A stretch of DNA of 6,267 nucleotides, taken from the NCBI GenBank assembly GCA_002347565.1, contig DDXR01000075.1, positions 1 through 6,267 on the forward strand. Direction: 5' to 3'. The translations under genes were made by a program, and so were the position numbers. Below the pieces are notes generated by a model. The model saw only the letters and a list, made by a program, of their open reading frames with translations. It was not told the DNA's origin and searched no databases. This DNA comes from a bacterium UBP2_UBA2255. Lineage in GTDB: Bacteria > Edwardsbacteria > AC1 > EtOH8. Shown here one piece after another: positions 1 to 5,901 of the stretch (position 1 is the first letter of the stretch; each line of letters opens with the position of its first letter).

Positions 1-129
1 GTTGGTGTTCTGGGTCAGGATCGCCCCGGCCATCACCTCGAACGGCGTTTCCCCCGGCCACCAATGCTGCGGGCCGAACCGCTCGAGCAAGATGCCGTAA
101 ATTCCGTTCAAATCAGCAGTTGCCCGCAT
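1..129 (-). CDS. Endonuclease III-related HhH-GPD protein, N-terminal fragment
   Basis: Partial gene: the first 43 codons are here and the rest lies beyond position 1. The reading frame from the ATG at 127-129 has no stop. Its peptide contains the run GPQHWWPGETPFEVMAGAIL followed by TQNTN (residues 19-43). That pattern (FGPQ-WWP-x-TPFE-x(5)-ILTQNT) is the N-terminal signature I know from the endonuclease III-like HhH-GPD family grouped as COG2231, which includes the 3-methyladenine glycosylase MagIII of Helicobacter. Members are base-excision DNA glycosylases or uncharacterised relatives. The catalytic helix-hairpin-helix and any iron-sulphur cluster cysteines lie outside the window, so activity cannot be judged. 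No Shine-Dalgarno sequence precedes the ATG, and the predicted -10 box ends only 9 bases before it, so the mRNA may be leaderless. An internal TTG start at codon 7 is also possible. It is a separate transcription unit from the exporter operon. Confidence 0.8.
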   Translation of the reverse strand, partial: MRATADLNGIYGILLERFGPQHWWPGETPFEVMAGAILTQNTN

Positions 130-138
130 GGAATTGCG

Positions 139-167
139 ATTTTAACACAGATGCCAACGGTAGTCAA
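139..167 (-). promoter_or_regulatory. Sigma70-type promoter for the HhH-GPD gene
   Basis: Read on the minus strand there is a -35 hexamer TTGACT (162-167), a 17-base spacer and a -10 hexamer TAAAAT (139-144). Each hexamer has one mismatch to the consensus TTGACA/TATAAT, and the spacing is ideal. It lies just after the terminator of the preceding operon and points into the ATG at 129. Transcription would be expected to begin around 130-134, leaving almost no 5' leader. The placement between a terminator and a start codon makes chance occurrence unlikely. Confidence 0.72.
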
Positions 168-199
168 CTTTATAATGGCCGATTTTTGTAGAAACATCG

Positions 200-230
200 A
201 AAAAAATGAAAAAACCCGCTGGCGCGGGTC
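200..230 (-). terminator. Rho-independent terminator of the exporter operon
   Basis: On the minus strand a perfect 6-bp GC-rich stem (ACCCGC, loop GCCA, GCGGGT; 214-229) is followed directly by a T-rich tract, five T, then CA, then seven T, running to position 200. The T tract follows the hairpin only on the minus strand; the plus-strand exit side has no comparable run, so the terminator acts on minus-strand transcripts. It lies about 130 bases after the stop codon of the last exporter gene and just before the promoter of the next unit. Confidence 0.85.
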
Positions 231-358
231 GTATTCATCTCGTTTCCTTTTCTGTCATCCCTGCGCAGAAAGGCATCCAGAAATGGTTTCCCGGCCGGAG
301 TTCACTCCCTGCGGTGATATGGGGCGGGAATGGCGCCCCTGGGGCGGACCAGTGTCGT
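231..358. repeat. REP-like palindromic spacer after the last exporter gene
   Basis: Non-coding stretch between the second permease stop and the terminator. It carries the motif GTCATCCCTGCGCAG at 254-268 followed by GGCATCCAG. This resembles one half of the familiar intergenic element of the form GTCATCCCTGCG...GGGATCCAG seen in many GC-rich genomes, here with a degenerate second half. A second small inverted repeat (CGCCCC, one base, GGGGCG) lies at 334-346. No open reading frame with coding character is visible. Assignment to a repeat family rests on resemblance only, since no second full copy is in the window. Confidence 0.4.
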
Positions 359-1483
359 TCACTCCAGCTTCCTGCTGAACCGCAGCACGCTCAGCGTCAG
401 CACGGCCGAGCCGAAGGCGAACAGCGCCAAGGCCTGCGGCCACAGCTCGGAAATTCCCACCCCCTTCAGGAACAATCCGCGGATGATCACGAAGTAGTAG
501 CGCAGCGGCAGCACGTAAGTGATCCACTGGATGAACCGCGGCATGTTCTCGATCGGGAACACAAACCCGGTGAGGATGATCATCGGCATCATGATGAAGA
601 AGATGGCCGTCATCATCGCCTGCTGCTGGTTGCGCGACACCGTCGAGATCAGCAGTCCCAGCCCCAGGGTGTTGAGGATGAACAGCAGCGACAGCCCGTA
701 GAGCAGCGCCAGGCTGCCGGCCAGCGGCACCCGGAACCACAGGGTGGCCACCGCCACCACCAGCGTGATGTCCACCAGGCCGATCGCGGCGAACGGCGCC
801 AGCTTGCCGACGATCAGCTGCCAGGGCCGGATCGGCGTCACCAGCAGCTGGTCCATGGTGCCGGATTCGCGCTCGCGCACCACGCCCAGCGAGGTCAGCA
901 TCATGGTCATCACCATCAGCAGCATCCCCAGCACGCCCGGCACCATGAAGTTCCTGCTCTGGAGCGAGGGGTTGTACCAGACGCGGGGCCGCGAGTCGAT
1001 CCGCACCAGCAGGCCGGCCGGCAGGCCGGACAGGGCCCGCTGCTGGCGCCGCATCAGCTCGCGGTTGACGATCTGGGTGGCGTAGGCCAGGCCGATGCCG
1101 GCCGAGTTGGCGTCGGCGCCGTCGGCGATCACCTGCAGCTGCGGCGGCCGGCCGGCCGCCAGGCCGGCGGCGAAACCGCGCGGGATGACGATGCCGATGG
1201 CCGCCGCGCCATTGTCGATCAGCGGGCCGATCGCCGCGGCCGTCTCCGCCCGCCCGGCCTCGGCAAAGTAGCCGGCGTGGAAGAACGAGCCGGCGAACTC
1301 CCGGCTCTCCCGGGTGCGGTCCTGGTCGCAGACCACGGTGGGAATGGTCCGGACGTCCAGCGAGGCGGCGTAGGCCAGGATCAGCAGCTGCAGCACCGGC
1401 GCGATGAACGACAGCGCCAGCATCTTGCGGTCGCGCCGGAACTGGATGAACTCCTTGCGGATGATGAACAGGACGGTGCGCAT
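359..1483 (-). CDS. ABC-2 type transporter permease (YbhS/YbhR-like), second of the pair
   Basis: Inner-membrane permease of 374 residues, the usual length for the YbhS/YbhR/DrrB-type exporters. The N-terminus carries the cytoplasmic motif RKEFIQFRRD (9-18), then TM1 (about 22-41). A large extracytoplasmic domain (about 42-180) contains IPRGFAAGLAAGR and IADGADANSA. It is followed by TM2 (about 181-202), the cytoplasmic coupling segment VRERESGTMDQLLVTP (202-217), TM3-TM5 (about 228-310), the motif GFVFPIENMP (306-315) and a last TM near 348-367. It aligns closely with the permease at 2285-3421 (shared RPRVW-NP, GTM-QL, ITY--P-RYY, LKG-G, WPQ), so the two probably form a heterodimer. The ATG lies 13 bases after the stop of the AT-rich gene and has only a weak AAGA-like ribosome site, so translation may be coupled to that gene. 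It is the last gene before the terminator. The substrate is unknown; the family exports drugs, lipids or other hydrophobic compounds. Confidence 0.93.
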   Translation of the reverse strand: MRTVLFIIRKEFIQFRRDRKMLALSFIAPVLQLLILAYAASLDVRTIPTVVCDQDRTRESREFAGSFFHAGYFAEAGRAETAAAIGPLIDNGAAAIGIVIPRGFAAGLAAGRPPQLQVIADGADANSAGIGLAYATQIVNRELMRRQQRALSGLPAGLLVRIDSRPRVWYNPSLQSRNFMVPGVLGMLLMVMTMMLTSLGVVRERESGTMDQLLVTPIRPWQLIVGKLAPFAAIGLVDITLVVAVATLWFRVPLAGSLALLYGLSLLFILNTLGLGLLISTVSRNQQQAMMTAIFFIMMPMIILTGFVFPIENMPRFIQWITYVLPLRYYFVIIRGLFLKGVGISELWPQALALFAFGSAVLTLSVLRFSRKLE

Positions 1484-1496
1484 ACCAGATGATTTC

Positions 1497-2258
1497 TTAG
1501 ATGGAATCAGGGAATTCGGGAATGCTTTTATAAAACTTGCCAGCTAATCTTAATGATCCATCGTCCATCACATCGACACGTAAGTCACCTGAAGCGCGAA
1601 CACTTTTTTCACTACCATTCTGCAAATCGATGAATCTATATTTACGATGTCCTACAATTGTCATTATTTCGAAGTTGTTAGTAAATTTTAGTTTCCCTTC
1701 CAGAGGGGTGGACTTGAATACCATCTGCCCTTTCTTATTGTAAACTTGTACGAACGGGATCTCATACGAAGTGTCCGTGGTGTGATAACCGCTCACAACA
1801 ACACATCCATTGTCGCCAACCCATTTTTCTCCGTAATCTGAATTTATGTCCTCCCCATCTGAAAGCCTTTTGTCGGGATACAACAATAAGGATTTCTTCC
1901 ATATTGCTCGTCCATTTTCGTTATATAACGTAATGGTTTGATTCATGTCGCGAACAACTGGAGTGTCTACATACTCTTTATGCGTATGTACCGCATAATG
2001 ATTCCCCCAGGAAACAACTGTAGCATCTATCGTTACGTGTGTCAGTCCGTTCTTTAAACGCGTGTTGGTTTTACGCGCACCAGGCAGTTTAAGTCTAACA
2101 CGCCCATTATCCTTGAAAACAACTGTATTATCGTTGCGTATTATGATGCTGCCGTCTTTTGCGCCCAGTGTCATGGTTTGCGCGGCAAATTCCTGGGGAA
2201 GAATGATTGGACAGAAGAAAGCGAGCAATGTAAAGAGCAGTAAAAACATCGGTTTCAT
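1497..2258 (-). CDS. AT-rich secreted protein of unknown function, beta-propeller-like motifs
   Basis: A 253-residue protein that I do not recognise. The ATG at 2256-2258 is chosen because a GAGG ribosome site sits 5 bases upstream and because it opens a clear signal peptide. The signal has a short K-containing n-region, a hydrophobic core FLLLFTLLAFFCPIIL (5-20) and a plausible cleavage near EFAA (23-26). C16 lacks a proper lipobox. The mature part holds recurring short beta-strand motifs of the form [VL]Y-N-x-x-G-x-x-[VI]: VFKDNGRVRLKL (47-58), LYNENGRAIWKKS (111-123), VYNKKGQMVFKS (172-183) and FIDLQNGSEKSV (209-220). These resemble outer strands of PQQ/WD40-like propeller blades, but four or so are too few for a closed propeller. 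Spot-counted base composition is about 35-47% GC, against about 73% in a line of the neighbouring permease gene. The gene lies 26 bases after one exporter permease and 13 bases before the other. I infer a periplasmic or surface protein acquired by transfer; the function is unknown. Confidence 0.82.
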   Translation of the reverse strand: MKPMFLLLFTLLAFFCPIILPQEFAAQTMTLGAKDGSIIIRNDNTVVFKDNGRVRLKLPGARKTNTRLKNGLTHVTIDATVVSWGNHYAVHTHKEYVDTPVVRDMNQTITLYNENGRAIWKKSLLLYPDKRLSDGEDINSDYGEKWVGDNGCVVVSGYHTTDTSYEIPFVQVYNKKGQMVFKSTPLEGKLKFTNNFEIMTIVGHRKYRFIDLQNGSEKSVRASGDLRVDVMDDGSLRLAGKFYKSIPEFPDSI

Positions 2259-2284
2259 TATAGCCTCGTATTTAAAGATTGCAC

Positions 2285-3421
2285 TCACAGTTTCTTCATC
2301 CTGATCCGCACCGCCGCGGCGCCCAGCATCATGGCCGCGAAGGCGCACAGGGCCAGCACCTGCGGCCAGAATGCCTCCAGCCCCGCCCCCTTCAGGATGA
2401 TGGCCCGGATGCAGACCAGGTAGTAGCGGCCCGGCACCAGGTAGGTGATCAGCTGCACCGGCAGCGGCATGTTGCGGATCGGGAAGACGAACCCCGACAG
2501 GATGTACGACGGCAGCATGGTGGCGATCACGGCGATCATGAAGGCCACCTGCTGGGTGTCGGCCAGCGTCGAGATCATGATGCCCATCCCCAGCGCGGCC
2601 AGGATGAACACCAGCGTCACGCCGTACAGCAGCAGCAGGCTGCCGGCCACCCGCACCTCGAACAGCCAGGCGCCCAGCAGCAGGATCATGGTGGTCGACA
2701 GCAGGGCGATCAGCACGTAGGGCGCGGTCTTGCCGGCCACCAGCTCCAGCGGCGTCACCGGCGACACCGCCAGCTGCTCCATGGTGCCGCGCTCCTTCTC
2801 GCGCACGATCGACAGCGTCGTGGAGATCACCGCCACCACCATCAGGATGAAGCCGATCAGGCCCGGGATCAGGAACTTGGCGCTCTTGAGCTCGGGGTTG
2901 AACCAGACCCGCGGCCGGTAGTCCAGCGGCAGCGCCACCCTCGAGCCGCCGCGGCGCAGAATCCGCTCGGCGGTCAGCCGCAGTGAGTGCTGCTGCATCA
3001 TGGCCTCCAGCGAGCCCAGCACCGCGGTGGCGGCGTTGGAGTTGGCGCCGTCGACGATGAACTGCACCGCCGGCGACCGGCCCGCCGCCAGGTCGGCGCC
3101 GTAGCCCGGCGGGATCACCACCGCCAGCCGGGCACGCTCGGTGCCCAGCAGCCGGTCGATCTCGCGCTGGTCGCGCAGCCAGTAGCGCAGGTCGAAGAAC
3201 TCGGTGCGGCCGAACTGCTGCCACAGCTCTCGGCTGGCCGGCGTGCGGTCCAGGTCCAGCACGGCCACCGGCGTGTGCCTGACGTCGAAGTTCAGCGCGT
3301 ACCCGAACATCATCAGCATGAACACCGGCACGAACAGCAGGATGCCCATGGTGCGCGGGTCCCGCCGGATCTGGCGGAACTCCTTGCGGATGATGGGGAC
3401 GATGTGGTTGGGATTATGCAC
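2285..3421 (-). CDS. ABC-2 type transporter permease (YbhS/YbhR-like), first of the pair
   Basis: Inner-membrane permease of 378 residues. Visible in order: cytoplasmic RKEFRQIRRDPRT (12-24), TM1 (about 25-43) and an extracytoplasmic domain (about 44-182) with VLDLDRTPASRE, IPPGYGADLAAGR and VDGANSNAA. Then come TM2 (about 184-206), the coupling segment VREKERGTMEQLAVSP (206-221), TM3 (about 233-253), TM4 (about 262-284) and TM5 (about 291-312). GFVFPIRNMP (310-319) and TM6 (about 350-371) complete it. This is the standard six-helix ABC-2 layout of drug- and lipid-type exporters such as YbhS/YbhR. It is closely related to the permease at 359-1483, the presumed partner. The start used is GTG at 3419-3421: no in-frame ATG exists between the upstream TGA and this codon, and the family's conserved RKE motif begins at residue 12. 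No Shine-Dalgarno sequence is obvious, so the exact start is the least certain point. The gene follows the second ATPase after a 64-base gap. Confidence 0.93.
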   Translation of the reverse strand: MHNPNHIVPIIRKEFRQIRRDPRTMGILLFVPVFMLMMFGYALNFDVRHTPVAVLDLDRTPASRELWQQFGRTEFFDLRYWLRDQREIDRLLGTERARLAVVIPPGYGADLAAGRSPAVQFIVDGANSNAATAVLGSLEAMMQQHSLRLTAERILRRGGSRVALPLDYRPRVWFNPELKSAKFLIPGLIGFILMVVAVISTTLSIVREKERGTMEQLAVSPVTPLELVAGKTAPYVLIALLSTTMILLLGAWLFEVRVAGSLLLLYGVTLVFILAALGMGIMISTLADTQQVAFMIAVIATMLPSYILSGFVFPIRNMPLPVQLITYLVPGRYYLVCIRAIILKGAGLEAFWPQVLALCAFAAMMLGAAAVRIRMKKL

Positions 3422-3469
3422 GTGCGGTAAGTTGTTTAAAGAGCACCAATGTCATGATGGGGCGCGTCG

Positions 3470-3497
3470 GTAGGGGCATGGGGCCTCATGCCCCTAC
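3470..3497. repeat. Palindromic element overlapping the ATPase stop codon
   Basis: A perfect 11-bp inverted repeat, GTAGGGGCATG (3470-3480) and CATGCCCCTAC (3487-3497), is separated by the 6-base loop GGGCCT. It resembles the widespread GTAGGGGC...GCCCCTAC intergenic palindromes of many bacterial genomes. On the minus strand it begins inside the 3' end of the second ATPase gene: the last three residues (VGA) and the TGA stop are read from it. There is no downstream T tract, so it is not a typical terminator. As RNA it would form a strong hairpin between the ATPase and permease cistrons and might affect mRNA stability. Confidence 0.7.
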
Positions 3498-4445
3498 TTT
3501 CGTCTGTGATCCCGCCTCAGACTTGCCCTCGATCACCTGGATGAACACGTCCTCCAGCGTCGGCGTCACCCGGCCGACCCGGGCGGCGGGGATGCCGTGC
3601 TCCGCCAGCGTCCGCCGCACCAGCCGCTCCCCCTCCGCCGCGTCGTCCACGCTGACGTGGAGGTTGGTGCCGAAGATCGACGTCTCCTTCGCCCAGCTCT
3701 GGTCCTGGATGGCGTCCAGCGCGGCGATGGCATCGGGGCTCTCGACCTCCAGGATCGGGTTCCTGATGTGCTCGGCCTTGAGACTCCCCGGGCTGCCGCC
3801 GGCCGCGATCCTGCCGGCGTGCATCAGCATGATGGTGTGGCAGTACTCGGCCTCGTCCAGGTAGTGCGTGGTGACGAACACCGTGGTGCCGCCGGCCGAC
3901 AGGTCGCCGATCAGGTCCCAGAACCTGCGGCGCGACACCGGGTCCACCCCGCCGGTGGGCTCGTCCAGAAAGACGATTCCGGGCCGGTGCAGCACCGCGC
4001 ATCCCAGCGCCAGCCGCTGCCGCATGCCGCCGGCCAGCTCGCGGGCCAGCGACCGCTCGCGCCCCTGCAGGCCGGCCATGGCGACGGCCCACTCGCGGCG
4101 CTCGCGCAATCCCGCGTCCGACAGGCCGTAGACCCCGCCGAAGAAGGTCAGGTTCTCGGCCACCGACAGGTCCTCGTAGAGTGAGAACCGCTGCGACATG
4201 TAGCCGATGGCCCGCTTGACGCGGTCCGGCTGGCGGTTGATGTCGAAGCCGCCGACCGTGGCCGTGCCCGAGGTAGACGCCAGCAGGCCGCACAGCATCT
4301 TGATCGTCGTGGTCTTGCCCGCGCCGTTGGCGCCCAGAAAGCCGAAGATCTCGCCGGCCCGCACATTGAACGAAACGCCGTCCACGGCCGTGAAACCGCC
4401 GAAGCGCTTGGTCAGGTTGCTGACCTGTATGGAATACTCTTCCAT
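3486..4445 (-). CDS. ABC transporter ATP-binding protein (DrrA/YbhF-like)
   Basis: Cytoplasmic ATPase of 319 residues that would power the two adjacent ABC-2 permeases. All nucleotide-binding motifs are present: Walker A GANGAGKT (38-45), Q-loop Q85 in MSQRFSLY, signature LAGGMRQR (137-144; alanine replaces the usual serine of LSGG), Walker B IVFLDEP with catalytic E162, D-loop GGVDP (165-169) and H-loop H194 in TTHYLDEAEYC. Residues after about 220 form the DrrA-type C-terminal accessory domain, ending with the family's TLEDVFI motif (297-302). The ATG at 4443-4445 is preferred over one 33 codons upstream. It puts the protein start just before the conserved beta strand, and the longer version would be translated from the palindromic spacer. 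The ribosome site is weak (A-rich, AAGAA). The last residues are encoded within a palindrome, suggesting that the original C-terminus was altered. It is preceded by the tolC-like gene and followed by the first permease. Confidence 0.94.
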   Translation of the reverse strand: MEEYSIQVSNLTKRFGGFTAVDGVSFNVRAGEIFGFLGANGAGKTTTIKMLCGLLASTSGTATVGGFDINRQPDRVKRAIGYMSQRFSLYEDLSVAENLTFFGGVYGLSDAGLRERREWAVAMAGLQGRERSLARELAGGMRQRLALGCAVLHRPGIVFLDEPTGGVDPVSRRRFWDLIGDLSAGGTTVFVTTHYLDEAEYCHTIMLMHAGRIAAGGSPGSLKAEHIRNPILEVESPDAIAALDAIQDQSWAKETSIFGTNLHVSVDDAAEGERLVRRTLAEHGIPAARVGRVTPTLEDVFIQVIEGKSEAGSQTKVGA

Positions 4446-4469
4446 AATTTTTCTTATCGAAGGGCCAGG

Positions 4470-4555
4470 GTCATCCTGAGATCGATCTCCCGTCCTGCAC
4501 ACGAAGGATCCTGCCTGATCCTTCGATTGTCGGGCGCAGCTCACCCCGGAATGAC
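4470..4555. repeat. MITE/REP-like inverted-repeat element between tolC-like and ATPase genes
   Basis: This 86-base segment fills most of the 117-base gap between the tolC-like gene and the second ATPase. Its ends are imperfect inverted repeats: GTCATCCTGAG at 4470-4480 and, on the opposite strand, GTCATTCCGGGGTGAG at 4540-4555. Inside are a 12-base palindrome GAGATCGATCTC (4478-4489) and a perfect 9-bp stem CGAAGGATC / GATCCTTCG (4502-4510 and 4517-4525) with a 6-base loop. The GTCAT...ATGAC ends with internal CGAAGGATC motifs match a pattern I know from dispersed intergenic elements in many bacteria. There is no transposase and no target duplication that I can see. No T-run follows the hairpin, so it is not an obvious terminator; read-through into the ATPase gene is assumed. 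Confidence 0.6.
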
Positions 4556-4562
4556 GACCGGC

Positions 4563-5888
4563 TCACTCCCCCACGGCCTTGTCCAGCCGCGCCTTGGCGA
4601 TCTGGCGCTCCACCAGCGCCCGGGTATGGTTGAGTCGGGCCTGCAACAACAGATTTTCGGCGTCCAGCAGGTCGCTGTTGGTGGCCAGGCCGTTCTTGAA
4701 CCGCTGGTCGGTGGTGCGGAAGTTCTCCCGCGCCTGGTCCACGCCGTCGGCCGTGACCGCGATCTTCTCGCGGCACTTCCGCAGGTCGAGCCACGCGACC
4801 TTGACCTCGACCATCACGCCATCCCGAGCCAGGGCGAACGCATCCTCGGCCTGCGCCAGCTGATCCCTGGCCTGCCGCACCTGGTGCCGGGTGGCGCCCC
4901 AGTTCCAGACGTCCAGTGACAGCGCCACGCCAACGTCCCAGGTGCCGTCGAACCGGTCCCGGGCCGGGAAGATCCGCTGGTTGGGCCGGGCATAGGTATA
5001 GTTGGCGACGCCGAACACCTGCGGGTACCAGCCGGCCCGGGCCATGCCGACTACGGCGCCTCCGGCCGCCACCCGGTCCTGCAGCGCCCGCAGCTCGGGC
5101 CGCGAGGTGACAGCCTGCTCCAGCAGCGGTCCGAGCTCCGGTTCCCCGGACCCGGCCGTGTCCGGAGCCGTCGCCAGCAGCGCCGTCGCGTCCAGCGGCC
5201 TGCCGCAGGCGCTGTTGAGGGAGATCTCCGCCACCCGGGCGGCGTTGGCCGCGTCGATCAGCATCAACCGGGCGTTCGAAAGCTGCAGCGTAACTTTCAG
5301 CCGGTCGTTGTCCGTGGCCATGCCCTGCGCCACCAGGTTGTCCACGTCTCGCTGGTGCGATTCCACTTGCCGGACGTTGTCATCGACCACCCGCTCCGTC
5401 TCGCGGGCCAGGCACAGAGACCAGTAGGCGGTTTTTACCGACAACGCCAGGTCGCGCTGCTCGGCCCGCAGGTCCTGCCGCGAAGCTTCGGCGCCCTGCT
5501 TCTGCGCTGCATGCTGCGAGGTCAGGCGGTTGCCTACGAACAGCGGCTGCTGCAGCGTGATCTTGGATTGGTAACTGTTGAGCACGGGCTCGGACAGGGT
5601 CATCGACAGCGGCCGCGGGTACGACGGAATGGTGATGCTGAAGTCCGGCACGTTGGACAATCGGGAATAGCCGGCCATCGCCTTGAGTGTCGGCAGCAGG
5701 GCCGAGAACGACTCATCCTGTCTGGCCTGGGCCTGAGCTACCCGCATCTGCGCGGCGTGCAACTTCTTGTTGTTCTGCAGCCCCAGCCGTACGAAATCAT
5801 CGACCGATAACGAATCGACTGTTTGAGAATTAGATACAACAGCGCTGCCAATGCCCAACAACGCAATTAGTAAGATTCTCTTTTGCAT
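4563..5888 (-). CDS. TolC-family outer membrane efflux protein
   Basis: A 441-residue outer membrane channel protein of the OEP/TolC family, of usual length. The N-terminus is a signal peptide: QKR, hydrophobic ILLIALLGIGSAVV (5-18), likely cleavage near SNS-QT (19-23). Two homologous OEP repeats follow, roughly 26-235 and 250-440, rich in long alpha-helical, coiled-coil heptads. Recognisable family features are LQQPLFVGNRL (112-122, a beta-barrel strand motif), LLEQAVTSRPELRALQ (255-270), and near the end RFKNGLATNSDLLDAENLLL (396-415) leading into the last helix. Trimers would form the tunnel through the outer membrane and periplasm for the ABC exporter encoded around it. The ATG is preceded by an AGG ribosome site 6 bases upstream and starts 13 bases after the stop of the upstream ATPase gene, so the two are co-transcribed. 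The codons for the signal peptide are more AT-rich than the rest, which is common at secretory gene starts. Confidence 0.93.
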   Translation of the reverse strand: MQKRILLIALLGIGSAVVSNSQTVDSLSVDDFVRLGLQNNKKLHAAQMRVAQAQARQDESFSALLPTLKAMAGYSRLSNVPDFSITIPSYPRPLSMTLSEPVLNSYQSKITLQQPLFVGNRLTSQHAAQKQGAEASRQDLRAEQRDLALSVKTAYWSLCLARETERVVDDNVRQVESHQRDVDNLVAQGMATDNDRLKVTLQLSNARLMLIDAANAARVAEISLNSACGRPLDATALLATAPDTAGSGEPELGPLLEQAVTSRPELRALQDRVAAGGAVVGMARAGWYPQVFGVANYTYARPNQRIFPARDRFDGTWDVGVALSLDVWNWGATRHQVRQARDQLAQAEDAFALARDGVMVEVKVAWLDLRKCREKIAVTADGVDQARENFRTTDQRFKNGLATNSDLLDAENLLLQARLNHTRALVERQIAKARLDKAVGE

Positions 5889-5901
5889 GCTACACCTGAT
5901 A

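Noticed and set aside
206..1492. Long plus-strand open frame of 428 codons opposite the second permease
   Set aside because: Its product is dominated by Q, H, R, D and G with no domain, the mirror-image composition expected opposite a GC-rich membrane protein gene. The minus-strand frame has clear permease motifs.
1526..1535. TTTTATAAAA palindrome as a possible promoter for the second permease
   Set aside because: It lies in the coding sequence of the orphan gene (F-Y-K codons) with no credible -35 box at proper spacing; it is expected in AT-rich coding DNA.
1484..2284. Target-site duplication or terminal inverted repeats around the orphan gene
   Set aside because: I compared the two junctions by eye and found no matching direct or inverted repeat, so no specific transposition mechanism can be claimed.
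2259..3224. Minus-strand frame that continues in phase upstream of the orphan gene, giving a 575-codon reading frame
   Set aside because: The upstream part is an out-of-frame, A/G/R-rich shadow of the first permease. Only the part from the ATG at 2258 has a signal peptide, a ribosome site and normal composition, so this is not a fusion protein.
3517..4293. Minus-strand frame of 258 codons inside the ATPase gene
   Set aside because: It is an R/G/A-rich shadow in another frame; the true frame carries all Walker and signature motifs.
4446..4544. Thirty-three-codon N-terminal extension of the second ATPase
   Set aside because: It would be read from the palindromic element, has no domain character, and the ABC fold begins right after the ATG at 4445.
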